A program made the position numbers and the translations under genes. A stretch of DNA of 64,000 nt. Source: Pseudomonas sp. CHM02 (GTDB lineage Bacteria; Pseudomonadota; Gammaproteobacteria; Pseudomonadales; Pseudomonadaceae). The stretch spans positions 140,067 to 204,066 of the forward strand of contig NZ_JFCA01000003.1 of the NCBI RefSeq assembly GCF_000612585.1, given 5' to 3'. How positions within the stretch are numbered: the stretch's first letter is position 1; every line of letters begins with the position of its first letter. Below the pieces are notes generated by a model. That model had not been told where the DNA came from and did not search any database. It saw only the letters and a program-made list of their open reading frames with translations. This document shows positions 25,951-37,400 of the stretch, in pieces.

Positions 25951-28900
25951 GAGTTTTTCCGAAGGGCCTCGAGCAGGTGCGCAGTGACGGTGTGGACGTG
26001 GGGCGGTTCGATCACGCTGAAGTGGTTGCCGGGCACGTCGATCAGCTCGAAGCGGCCCAGGCACGCGTCTTCCCAGAACGGCGCCGCCAGATGACCGACG
26101 CCGCCGGTGATGCCGAACGATTGCTGCTCCAGGCAGCGCAGGTAGGTCATGTTGCCGAGGAATGGCGGCGGGTCGAACCGCGCCGCACGCATGCTGTGGC
26201 GGCACACGCGAAACAGGGTCGGCACCAGTTCGGGGCCGATCGGCACGCCGGCCTGGCCCGAGGCCAGGCGTGCGTATTCGGCCAGCCGTTCCTCCTGGCT
26301 ACGCGCCGATTGCTGCTGTACCGCCAGCGCCAGAGCGTCCAGCCCCGGATCGCCGCGCAACGCGGCCATGGCGCCGGCGGGCACGCGGCGGTTGTCGCGG
26401 GCCATCAGCAGGTCGATGGCGCGGTACACGTCATAGTCTTCAATGTGTGCGCCGAACACGGTTTTCACCGGGTCCAGGTTCAGGTTGGGCACGAAGATCG
26501 CCTCATAGGCCAGCTCTTCGTCGGTGTCGATGAACATGGGAATGCTGTCGATCAGGCTCAGGTCGACCACTTCCATGCCGCGTTCGAGCAAGCGCCGGGC
26601 AACCTCGGTGGCCAGCAGCCCGCCGAGGCAGTAACCGATCAACTGGAAGCGTTGATGGCCGTCGGCGATCAAGCGCTCGGCGTAGTCCTGGGCCACGCTC
26701 TCGATCAGGCGCTTGGGCTCCAGGGCCAGGTACTGCGCCGTGTCGGCCACGGCAAAGCCGATCACCGGACCGGCCTGCTGGTCGGCGAGGGCGCGGCCCA
26801 GGTGCTGGAAATAGTCCAGGGTGCCGAGGGCGGCATGGAACATCACCCGCACCGGGCCGACCTCCCCCCCGCCAAACGGCACCACCAGCGCGTTGCTGCT
26901 GGAGGAGCGCCGCACCTCACCGCTGGCAGCAATCGCGCCTGGCGTGATTTCGCCCTGGTTGAGCAGGCGTGCGAGGGCGGTGACATTCGGCTCGTTGAGC
27001 ATCTGCCGCAGCAGGGTGTCGTAGCTCAGGCTTTGGGCCTGGGGCAGTTGCTCGCGCAGTTGGCCGGCGACGCGGGCGAGGATCAGCGAGTCGGCGCCTT
27101 TTTCGTAGAAACTGTCATCGACGCCGATCTGCGCCAGCCCCAGGGCGTCGGCCCATACGCGGCACAACTCGGCGGTAAGCGGATCGCTCGGTGCTTCCAG
27201 GCTGCTCGACGTCTGGGCATCGGCGGCGGGGCGCCAGCCGCCCAGCGTGTTGCGGTCGACTTTGCCGTTGGCGGTCAGCGGCAAGCGGTCGAGCACTTGC
27301 AGGTGCGCCGGCAACATGTAGTCCGGCAGGCGCTGGGCCAGGGCGCGGCGCAGGCTGTCGACGCTCAGGCGCTGCACGCCGGCCTTGAAGCGGGCGGCGA
27401 ATACCTGCATGCCGAGGGTGGCCAGCGGGTGGTCGGCCTGGAGCAGGGCGGGCAGGCACTCGCCACCGAAGGCCTTGACCCGTGCCTGCCAGATCTCGCC
27501 GCCGCGCAGGCCGCTGCGGCCCTGGTCGTGATCGCCATTGACCGGCGTCATCATGAAACCCTGGGTCAGCAGGATCGCCGGCCATTCGCCGGTGGGCTCG
27601 CTGAACACCAGCCAACCGCCGGGGCTGAGCAACTCGGTGATCTGGCCGAGGGCGTTGTCGATGTCCTTGACGCTATTGAGCATGCCCGCGCAGAGCACGA
27701 TATCCACGCTGTTGCTGGCCAGGCCTTGGGGCCGGATAGCCTGGTCGATGTCCAGCACGCCGTAGCGCACCCAGGCGTATTCGGCAAAGCGCTGCTTGGC
27801 CGCCGGCAGGAAAAACGCGGTCATGTCGGTAAACAGGTAATCGACTTCCAGGCCGTCGAGCAGGCCGATGACCGGCGCGCTGGTGGCACCGGTGCCGGCG
27901 CCGATTTCGAGGATGCGCAGCGGGCCGTCACCTTCATGGTGGGTAGCCAGGCGGTTGATCAGCGCAGCGATGCTGTGGTTGTTGTAGCGCGACACCGCGT
28001 CCCCGCCGTACAACTGCAAGGCCAGGTCCAACTGGCCTTGGGGGAACAGCAGGTCGAACGGGTTGACCTCGTCCTTGAGCAGTTGCGGCAATTGCCACAC
28101 ATGGTTGAGCTGGTAGTCGAGCAACGCCTGGCTGCACAGCCCCGAGGCGACGGCCTGTTCCACTCGGCCCCAGGCCAGCGCCGGGTTGGGCGCGGCCTGC
28201 GCCAGGCGATAGCGTGCGTGTGCGTGGTGCAGCAGGCCGGCCTCGCACAGCGCACCCAACCAGCGGCGCACCAGCCAGTGGTGGCGCGGCTCGGCCTGCA
28301 AGGCATGCAGTATTGTCGCGGCGTCCGGTTCGGCAAGGTCGCCGCTGAACAGTCCGGTCTTGAGCAGCACCTCCAGCATCGAACTCAACGCGGCGGCACT
28401 CAGGTCAGCCTGGTACTCGCGTACTTGCTGTGCATCGAAGCTGCCCACCTGGCTGTCGGCATAACGTTTGACCGCCGTGAGCAACGGCGCGCCTGGCAGC
28501 GGCTCGGGTTCGGCGCGTGCGGCAGTAACGAACGCCAGCAGGTCGCCACTGACCAGGCTGACCGCGCTGTCCACGCCGGGGATGGCGAGCAGAGCAGCCT
28601 CGACCTCACCGAGTTCTACCCGATGCCCACGAATCTTTACCTGGCCGTCTTCACGGCCAAGGAATTCCAGTTCACCCCCCGGCAGGTAGCGGCCACGGTC
28701 ACCGCTGCGGTACAGACGCTGCCCGTCGAGCGGGTGGGGGAAGAAGCGTGCATCGCTCAAGTCCGGATCGCCCAGGTAGCCCTGGGCCAGGCCGACACCG
28801 GTGATATACAGGTCGCCCGGCACCCAGGTCGGTGCATCGCGCCAGTGGCTGTCGAGTACCCGAAAGCCCTGGTTGGCCAACGGCAGGCCGTAGGGAATGC

Positions 28901-31403
28901 TGCGCCACGCCGGGTCGATGGCGCCGATAGGGTGCAGGTTCGACCAGATCGAGGCTTCGGTAGCGCCGCCCAGACCCACCAGTGTCAGCTTGGGCAACAG
29001 CGCCTGGAGTTGGGTTGGCAGGTTCAGCGGGATCCAGTCACCGGACAGCAAGGCCAGGCGCAGGCTGTCCAGCGGGCGGGGTTCGGCGTGCAGGTAGTCG
29101 GCGAGCATGTGCAGCTGTGCCGGTACCGAGTTCCACAGCGTGACTTGATGACGCTGGACCAGCTCGGCCCAGTGCGATGGATCGGCGCCGCGTGCCGGGT
29201 CGGGCAGCACCAGGGTTCCGCCCACGGCGAGGGGGCCGAACAGGTCATACACCGACAGGTCGAAACTCAACTGCGCCAGGCCAAGTACGCGGTCATCGGC
29301 GTTGACCTCGAAGCGTCGGTTGATGTCCTGCACGGTATTGAGCGCGGCGCGATGGCTGATCATCACGCCCTTGGGCTCGCCCGTGGAGCCGGAGGTGTAG
29401 ATCACGTAGGCAAGGTCATCGGGGCTGCCTTCGATCAGCTCGAAATCCGCGCCTGCCGAGGGCAGCCGGTCCACCGCATGCCATTGCAATGTCTCGGGCA
29501 ACGGCGTCTGTGACTGCGCCAGGGAGTGGCCCAGCACATGCCGCACCTTGGCGCTGCGCAGCACGCGGTCGCGGCGCGCGGCCGGGGCGTTATTGTCCAG
29601 GGGCAGGTAGGCGGCACCGGCGAGCAGCACGCCGTAGGCCGCGACCACCTGGTCGAGGCCCTTGGGCATCAGGATCGCCACCGGTTCCTGTGCGTCACAT
29701 CCCGCTTTACGCAGGGCTGCCGCCACCGCCAGCGCGCGTTCGGCAAGGGCGGCGTAGGTCAGGCTGCCACTGGCGTCGATCACCGCCAGGGCGTGGGGAT
29801 GCTCCCAGGCCATGGCCAGCAGGCCGTCGTGCAGACGACCGGTGGGCAACGGGGCGGCGGTGGCATTCGCCGCCAGGCGTTCACGTTGTTGCCAGGCTGG
29901 CAGCGGCACTTGCACCGGATGTTCCCAGGCTGCCGGGTCCAGGGCCAGCAACTGCAGCTCGGCGACGAAGGCCTGCTGCATGTCCTCCACCAGGCCGTCG
30001 GGGAACACGCCCTGGCGCACGTCCCAGTGGATGTGCAAGCCGTTGGCGTCATCCATCACCTGGCAATCGAGGGTGACTTGCGGCGTCTGGGTGATGCCGT
30101 GGCCAACCCGGCGTTGACTGGCCGGCGGTGCCTCAATCCCCAGGCCGATAGCGCTGGTGAAGACCACCGGCATGGCCGCAGCTTCACGCCCGCGTCGACG
30201 ACCGATTTCGCGCATGACCTGGATGCCGGAGAACAACCGGTGTTCCAGGTCGGCAAACAACTGGCTGCCCAACTGGCGTGCCTGGGCGGTGAAGTCCTGG
30301 CCCTCTGGATCGTTGACCTGCAACAGGCTGACCGAGGTGAAGTCGCCCACCAGGCGATCCACCTGCGGGTGCAGTGGCAGGCGGTTGAGCAACGTCAGGT
30401 TGAGGCTGAAAGCGGGCTGCTGGCTCCAGCGCTGCAAGGTCGCGACATAGGCCGCCAGCACCACGATAGAGGGGGTGAGGCCGCGTTCGCTGGCGGCGGT
30501 TTTCAGCGCGGCCCATGGCTGCGGGTCGAGCTGCGCCGAGTGCCGCTGGAAACGTGGCACGCGGGTGTCTTCGCCGCTCAGGGGCGCCGGCAGCTGTGGG
30601 GCGGCGGGCAACGCGTCGATGCGTGCCAGCCAGTAGTCACGGTCGCGCTGGTGGCGGCTGCCTTCGAGCAGACTGCGTTCGGCCAGCAGGTAGTCGCGGA
30701 AGGTGATGTCGAGGGCCGGCAAGGTTGCCTGGGGATCCTGCAGCAACAGCTCCAACTCATTGAACAGCAACTGCGCGCTGGCCCAGTCGGCGATCAGGGA
30801 GTCCATGGAAAAATGCAGCGTGTCGCCGTTGTCGCTGCGGCTCAGGCGCAGCTCGAACAGCGGCCAGACCTCGGTGGGGTAGAGCTTCTGCTCCATGACC
30901 TGGCGAATCTGTTGCACCGCCTGCTGGTGCTGCTCGCGGGTGGCGCCACGCAGGTCGGCGATGGCCAGCGGGTAGTGGGCGACGTCGGCCAGCACCCGTT
31001 GCGAGCCTTCGCTGGCGATCACTGCGCGCAGCATGTCGTGGCGGGCGATCAGACGGTTCCAGGCCTGTTCCACCTGCTGCGGGTCGAGAGTCGGCCAGCT
31101 CAGTTCCAGGTAGCCATGGCACGCGACATTGCCGTAGCCGAAGGACGATTGGCGGCCCAGCAGGTAGGCGTTCTGCACATCGGTGAGGGGGAAGGGCGCG
31201 TGGTGCTGTGCCGGGTCGGCGTACACGGGCGGGCGCTCCTGTGCCTCAAGCAGGTGCAGGATCTGTTGCTTGTGTTCGCGCAGTTGCGCCATGCGTTCGG
31301 TGTCGAGCAGGCCCTGGGGCGCACGGAATTTCAGTTGTCCATCCTGGGGCCAGAGTTCGACGCCCAGGGACTTGAGTTCACTTAGCAGTTTGGCGGCTGG
31401 CAT
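25947..31403 (-). CDS. NRPS2: docking-Cy-A(MT)-PCP-TE (PchF-like)
   Basis: An 1818-residue terminal NRPS. Residues 1-50 look like an N-terminal docking domain. The Cy domain (about 65-490) has the cyclisation motif DSLIAD (Asp201, Asp206). The A domain carries VIYTSGSTGEPKG, and its pocket, read by eye as DLYNLSLIW, fits cysteine. A methyltransferase (LRILEIGAGTGATS) is inserted between A8 and A10, as in PchF. PCP (KGADSL) and a thioesterase follow; the TE elbow is GYCLGG, with cysteine at the nucleophile position. The start at 31403 has AGGAG eight bases upstream and is preferred to the ATG at 31442. It should add and N-methylate the last cysteine ring, then release the product. Confidence 0.92.
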   Translation of the reverse strand: MPAAKLLSELKSLGVELWPQDGQLKFRAPQGLLDTERMAQLREHKQQILHLLEAQERPPVYADPAQHHAPFPLTDVQNAYLLGRQSSFGYGNVACHGYLELSWPTLDPQQVEQAWNRLIARHDMLRAVIASEGSQRVLADVAHYPLAIADLRGATREQHQQAVQQIRQVMEQKLYPTEVWPLFELRLSRSDNGDTLHFSMDSLIADWASAQLLFNELELLLQDPQATLPALDITFRDYLLAERSLLEGSRHQRDRDYWLARIDALPAAPQLPAPLSGEDTRVPRFQRHSAQLDPQPWAALKTAASERGLTPSIVVLAAYVATLQRWSQQPAFSLNLTLLNRLPLHPQVDRLVGDFTSVSLLQVNDPEGQDFTAQARQLGSQLFADLEHRLFSGIQVMREIGRRRGREAAAMPVVFTSAIGLGIEAPPASQRRVGHGITQTPQVTLDCQVMDDANGLHIHWDVRQGVFPDGLVEDMQQAFVAELQLLALDPAAWEHPVQVPLPAWQQRERLAANATAAPLPTGRLHDGLLAMAWEHPHALAVIDASGSLTYAALAERALAVAAALRKAGCDAQEPVAILMPKGLDQVVAAYGVLLAGAAYLPLDNNAPAARRDRVLRSAKVRHVLGHSLAQSQTPLPETLQWHAVDRLPSAGADFELIEGSPDDLAYVIYTSGSTGEPKGVMISHRAALNTVQDINRRFEVNADDRVLGLAQLSFDLSVYDLFGPLAVGGTLVLPDPARGADPSHWAELVQRHQVTLWNSVPAQLHMLADYLHAEPRPLDSLRLALLSGDWIPLNLPTQLQALLPKLTLVGLGGATEASIWSNLHPIGAIDPAWRSIPYGLPLANQGFRVLDSHWRDAPTWVPGDLYITGVGLAQGYLGDPDLSDARFFPHPLDGQRLYRSGDRGRYLPGGELEFLGREDGQVKIRGHRVELGEVEAALLAIPGVDSAVSLVSGDLLAFVTAARAEPEPLPGAPLLTAVKRYADSQVGSFDAQQVREYQADLSAAALSSMLEVLLKTGLFSGDLAEPDAATILHALQAEPRHHWLVRRWLGALCEAGLLHHAHARYRLAQAAPNPALAWGRVEQAVASGLCSQALLDYQLNHVWQLPQLLKDEVNPFDLLFPQGQLDLALQLYGGDAVSRYNNHSIAALINRLATHHEGDGPLRILEIGAGTGATSAPVIGLLDGLEVDYLFTDMTAFFLPAAKQRFAEYAWVRYGVLDIDQAIRPQGLASNSVDIVLCAGMLNSVKDIDNALGQITELLSPGGWLVFSEPTGEWPAILLTQGFMMTPVNGDHDQGRSGLRGGEIWQARVKAFGGECLPALLQADHPLATLGMQVFAARFKAGVQRLSVDSLRRALAQRLPDYMLPAHLQVLDRLPLTANGKVDRNTLGGWRPAADAQTSSSLEAPSDPLTAELCRVWADALGLAQIGVDDSFYEKGADSLILARVAGQLREQLPQAQSLSYDTLLRQMLNEPNVTALARLLNQGEITPGAIAASGEVRRSSSSNALVVPFGGGEVGPVRVMFHAALGTLDYFQHLGRALADQQAGPVIGFAVADTAQYLALEPKRLIESVAQDYAERLIADGHQRFQLIGYCLGGLLATEVARRLLERGMEVVDLSLIDSIPMFIDTDEELAYEAIFVPNLNLDPVKTVFGAHIEDYDVYRAIDLLMARDNRRVPAGAMAALRGDPGLDALALAVQQQSARSQEERLAEYARLASGQAGVPIGPELVPTLFRVCRHSMRAARFDPPPFLGNMTYLRCLEQQSFGITGGVGHLAAPFWEDACLGRFELIDVPGNHFSVIEPPHVHTVTAHLLEALRKNS

Positions 31404-31441
31404 GGGTACAGCTCCTGGAAAAAAGGGAGGTTGCGCGGGCA

Positions 31442-34400
31442 TCAGATAACGCCTTCTTCAACGGTGTGCGGGGAGGGCAGGCGTTCGAGGGTCTGCGCCA
31501 CTTCCAGCAGGCTGGCGGCACCGAACAACTGGCCCATGGGCAGTTCCACGCCAAGGCGGCTGCGCAGCATTTCGAGAAAGCGCGTGGCCAGCAGGCTGTC
31601 GCCGCCCAGGCGGAAAAAGTTGTCGTGGCGCGATACGCTCGACACCTTGAGCAAGTGCTGCCAGAGCTCGGCGATCACTTGTTCGCCGGCGCTCAGCGGT
31701 TGCTCATCCACCGTCGCCCGTGGCTGGGCAGCGGCGGTCAAGGGGGCGAGCAACGCACGGCGGTCGACCTTGCCGTTGCTGCTCAATGGCAGGCGCTCCA
31801 GCACCAGGATCTGTTCCGGGCGCATGTACGCCGGCAGGCACTGCTCCAGGTGTTGCGCCAGCACCTCGGCGCAGGTGCTGGCAGTGACGGCGGCCATCAG
31901 ACGCTTGTCGACGACCAGTGCCACGGCGCTGTTCACGCAGGGGTGGCGAGCCAGGGCGGCTTCGATTTCGCCCAGCTCGATGCGATGGCCACGGACCTTC
32001 ACCTGGCTGTCGGCGCGCCCGAGAAACTCCAGCAGGCCATCGGGGTGGTAGCGGCCGAGGTCACCGGTGCGATACCAACCGTCGACAAAACGTTCGGCAT
32101 TCAACTGAGGCGCGTGGCGATAGCCGCGCGCGACGCCGGCGCCGCCGATCCACAATTCCCCTGTGACCCAATCCGGGCAGTCACGGCCCAGGGCGTCGAC
32201 CACCCGGTAGGCCTGGTTGGCCAACGGCACGCCGTAGGGGATCGAACGCCAGCCCGGCAGTGGCTGTTGCACCTCGAAGTGATTCGACCAGATCGCCGCT
32301 TCAGTCGCGCCGCCGAGGGCGATAAAGCGGCAACCAGGGGCCTGGTCTTGCAGGCGTTGCGGCAGGTCGAGGCCGATCCAGTCACCGGACAGCAGCGCGA
32401 CTTTCAAGGCTAGGGGTTGACGGTCTTGGGCATTGGCTTCCAGCAGCATGTCGAGCAGCGCCGGCACGCTGTTCCACAGGGTCACGCGGTGCTGTTGCAA
32501 TGCCTTGAGCCAGGCGCGGGCATCGCGGCGCTGGTCTTCGTCGATCAGCACAACGGCGCCGCCCACCGAGAGCAGGCCGAACAGGTCGTACACCGACAGG
32601 TCGAAGTCCAGCGCCGACAGAGCCAGGCCCCGGTCGGTGGCGTGGATGTCATAACAACGGTTGATCTCGGCCACGGTATTCATCGCTGCGCGGTGGGTGA
32701 TTTCGACGCCCTTGGGCTGGCCAGTCGAGCCGGAGGTGTAGATCACATAGGCCAGTTCACCCGCCGCGAGGGGGCGTGGTGCCGCCAGCGGTTCGGCCTT
32801 CAGCGCGGTGGACGGCTTGAGGTGTTTGACGCCGGGCAGTTGCGGGTCGTGCTCGGCGAGCATCAGGGTCACGCCGGCCTGTTGCAGGATGCGCTGGCAG
32901 CGCTGCAACGGCTGGTCGACACCCACCGGCAGGTACGCGGCACCGGCCGCCAGAATGCCCAACACACTGGCGACCTGCTGTGGCCCCTTGGCCAGGGACA
33001 CGGCCACCAGGTCACCGGGTGCGACGCCTGCGTCCATCAGGCTGTGGGCGATACGCAGTGCACGGTCGGCCAGTTCGCCGTATTTCAGCGTGCCGTGTTC
33101 ACCCCATAGCAGTGCCGTGCGTTGCGGAGCATGGCGTGCCTGGTCGAAGAAGCCCTGGTGCAGCGTCGGGTCTCCCGGCACTCGGTCGACCGGAGCGTTG
33201 AGCTGGGCACGCCGTTGCGCCTGGGCCTGGGGCAGCAGGTCGGGTGGAGCGCTGTCCCAGGCGTGCTCGGCCAACCAGTTGAGGCTATGCAGGTAAGCGT
33301 CGAACATCGCTTCGACCAGGCCTTCGGGAAACAGGCCGACCACACGGTCCCAGTTCAGGGCGATGCCATCGTTGGCTTCGACGACCTGGTGGTCGAGCCA
33401 CACTTGCGGGGTTTGTGTCAGGCCGAACACCTGGTGGGCAAACGGGCCATCCACCGGCGCCGCCGTACCCTCCGGCACGCCCAGGGCACTGGTGAACACT
33501 ACTGGCATGTTCACCTGTTGTTCGCCGTTGCCCCGGGCCAGCTGGCGCAGCAGGCTGACCGACCCCAGGCAACGGTGCTCCAGCGCCTCGCCCAGGGATT
33601 GCTGGGTGCGTCGTGCGCGGTCGACCCAACGTTCACCCGCCACCGGCACATAACCGAGCAGGGTCAGCGACGTGAAGTCGCCCATGACCTGGTCGATCTG
33701 TGGGTGCAGGGGGCGGCGATCGAACAACGTGAGGTTGAGGCTCAGGTCCGGGCGTGCGCTCCAGCGGCCGAGGGTTTCGGCAAAGGCGCAGAGCAGCACC
33801 GCCGAGGCGGTGAGCCCATGTAGCTGGGCCTTGGCCAGGATCGCTTGCCAGGCGCTGGCGTCGATCTGCCCCTGCAGCCGTTCAAAGCGCGGCCGGCCCA
33901 GGCTGGCCGGGTCGGCGGCCAGCGGCAATTGCGGGTGGGGTGGCAATTCGGGTAGGCGTTCCTGCCAGAAGCGCTGCGCGGCTTGCAGCTCGGCAGGTGC
34001 TGCGGCGCACTGCAATTGGTAATCGCGGAACGACAGATCCAACGGTGCCAGCGCTACGTCGGGTTCGCGGTACAGGGTATCGAGCTCGGCGTAGAAACGC
34101 AGGATGCTCAGGGCATCGAGGATCAGGTTGTCCAGGCTGATCGCCAGGCGTGTGTGCCGGCCGTGGGTCACCGCTTGCACGTCGAACAGCGGCCATTGGT
34201 GTGGGGCGAACACGCGATGGGCACAGTGCTCGCGCAGGTCGTCGAGGCTGGCGTGGCCCTGGCCGATCACGAAGTCGGGGACTTGTTGCAGGATGCGCGC
34301 CTGGCCGGTGTGATCGAACACGGCACGCAGCATTTCGTGGCGCTCGATCAAGCGCCGCAAGGCGCGTTGCAGGCGCGGCAGGTCGAGGTCCTCGATGTCG

Positions 34401-37400
34401 TATTCACGGTAGAAGTGGCAACTTACGCCCCCCAGCACCAGGCTGGGATCGCGGCCCAGCCAGTAGGCCTGTTGCACCTCGGTCATGGGGAAGGGCGCGT
34501 GGCGTTGCGCCGGGTCTGCAACAACGGTACGCGCGGGTTCGGCCCGGGCCTGTTGATGCAGGTCGGCACAAAACTGCGCCAGCACGGGCTTGGCAAACAC
34601 CTGGGCGATACGTGCACCGCCCAACCCGTTTTCGGCGAGCAGCCGCACCAGGCGGGTAGCGCTCAGGGAGTCGCCGCCCAGGGCGAAGAAATTGTGCTCG
34701 CGGCACACCTCGCCACAGCCGAGCAACTGCTGCCAGGCGCGGGCCACCTGCTGTTCGATGAGGCCGCAGGGCGGTGTCAGGTTGGCCTGCTGCGCCGGGC
34801 TGTGCTGGGCGAGCCAGGCGTGCAACGCCTTGCGGTCGACCTTGCCATTGCTGGTCAAGGGCAACTGCGCGCAGCCGAGAATGAATGACGGAATCATATA
34901 CGCCGGCAAGCGCTCGGCCAGGCCCGGCAGGTTGACTGGCGCGGGCTGCGCGGGGCCGTGCGCCAGGCGTACCACAGCCGCCAATTGCTGGCCGGCCAGC
35001 AGCGCTGTGGCGTGCTCCACGCCTGGGCAGGCCAGCAGTGCCTGTTCGACTTCGCCGGCTTCGATGCGGTAGCCGTGCAGCTTGAGCTGGAAGTCGGTAC
35101 GCCCGAGGAATTCAACATTGCCGTCGGGGTGGTAGCGCGCACGGTCGCCGGTGCGGTACCAGCGCAGGCCTTGATAGTCGACAAAGCGCTCGGCGCTGCG
35201 CACGTGGTCGCCGCGATAGCCCTGCGCAACCCCGGCGCCGCCGATCCACAGCTCACCGGCCGCCCAGTCCGGGCAGTCATGGCCCTGGCAGTCGACGATG
35301 CGCAGGCTGACGTTGTCCAGCGGTTTGCCGTAGGGCAGGCAGTGCCAATGCCGCAGTTGGCCGGGGAGGGCTTCGAACAGCGTCGAGTGGATCGCCGCTT
35401 CGGTGGCGCCGCCCAAGGCCATGAAGCGACAGCCCGGCGCCTGGGCCCACAATCTTGGTGCCAGGTCCGGGGCGACTTTGTCACCGCCCAGCAACACCGC
35501 ACGCAGCGGCAGGCGGGCGTCGACCGGTGCGCAACCAAGCAACATGTCCAGCAGCGCCGGCACGCAGTTGAGCACGCTGGCGCGGTGCAGCAAGGCCAGT
35601 TCACGCCAGCGCAGGGCATCCCGCTGCGCTTCGGGCTCGATGCCAATCACCGCCGCACCGGTGGACAGCGCGGCAAAGAGATCAAACACCGACAGGTCGA
35701 ACTCCAGCGCCGAGAGCGCGAGGATGCGGTCATCGGGGTTCAGTTGGAGGCGCCGCTGCAGGTCGTCCACGGTGTTGGCGGCGGCCAGGTGGCTGATTTC
35801 CACGCCCTTGGGTTCGCCAGTGGAACCGGAGGTATAGAGGATGTAGGCCAGGTCGCTGACCGCACCGGGCCGGGGCGCGTCCAGCGCGGGGCCCGCAGGT
35901 GGCAGGGTCTTGAGCAGCAACCGCGCACCTGAGCTTTTGCAGATTTTCTGGCAACGCGCGTCGGGCTGGTCGATGCCGATGGGCAGGTACGTGGCGCTGC
36001 AGGCGAGGATGCCCAGCACCGCGATGACTTGTTCGGGGCCCTTGGGCAGTTGCAGCGCCACCACATCGCCGCGCTGGATGCCTTGGTCTTCCAGGTACGC
36101 CGCCAGTTGCAGGGCACGCAAGGCCAGCTCGCCATAGCCGATGACTTGATGGTTGCCATGCAGCAGCGCGGGCAAGGTGGGTGTCAGGCATGCCTGGGCA
36201 AAAAACGCTTCATGCAGGCGCTTGACGGGCAGGGCCACACGCCGGCCTTGCACGGCTTGGCGCACTGCCAGTTGTTCGGCAGGGATCAGTGCAGGCGGTG
36301 CCTGATGCCAGGCGGCAGGGTCAAAACACAGGTGTTGCAGCAGGTCGGTATAGGCGTTGAACATGCCATCCAGCACACCGTCGGCGAACAGCCCTTCACG
36401 CGCATCGAGGTTGACCAGGATGCCGCCGTCCAGCTCGGTGACCTGCGCATCGAGCCACACCTGGGGGCCTTGGGAAATGATCCATGCCGGCTGGCCGAAG
36501 CTGGCCTGTACACCCTCGGCGAACAGCTCGCCCAGGCCCAGCGCGCTGGTGTACACCACGGGTGCCAGCACCTGCTCACCGCGTTGGCGGGACAGTTCGC
36601 GCAACACCTCCAGGCCGGAAAACACACTGTGCGCGGCATCGTTGTGGAAGCGGCGTTGCAGGGCGCTGGCCCGTGCGGCAAACGTGCCGGCGACCCGGCC
36701 ATCCCAGGCCAGCAGGATCGACGAAGTGAAATCCCCGACCAGGCGATCGACGTCGGCATGCAGCGGTGTGCGGTTGAACAGCGGCAGGTTGAGCAACAAT
36801 TCGGGTGTGTCGCACCAGGCGCCGAGCGCTTCACTGAACACCGCCGCCAACGCCATGGCCGGCGTGAGCCCGTGTTCCCGCGCCTGGCGTTCGAATGCCT
36901 GGCGTTCTGACGGCGGCAGCCAATGGTGACGACGGCGGACATGGCGGTCATCGCCCTGGGGCTTGATCGGTAGGCTCGGCGCACCTGGCAATTGGTCGAG
37001 ACGCTGTAACCAGTAGTCGCGCGCCAGTTGGTGGCGATCACGCTGCTCGGCGCCGGCCTGTTCCTGGCGCAGGTCGGCGAGGTAGCGCGCAAAGTTATAG
37101 TCCAGCGCGGGCAGGGGGTGCTGGCGGTACAACTGCACCAGGTCGCCGAGCAGGATGCGCAGGCTCAGGGCATCGGCGGCGAGCATGTCGAGGTTCAGGT
37201 GCAGGCGGGTGCCGCCGGGCAACAGCGACAGCTGGATGTCCAGCACGTGACCTTGTTCCACGGCCAACTGACGGTGGGACAGATCGGCGCGCAAGGCCGC
37301 CAACCGTTGCTGCACCTGTTCGGCGCTGGCCTGGCGCAGGTCATGTACCGTCAGCCCCGGCCACGGGCTGTGCGCGAGGATCTGCTGGCGGCCGTCATCG

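Noticed and set aside
25977..29513. Plus-strand open frame of 1178 codons
   Set aside because: It is the antisense shadow of NRPS2, a common effect of GC-rich codon use; the translation is low-complexity and has no domains.
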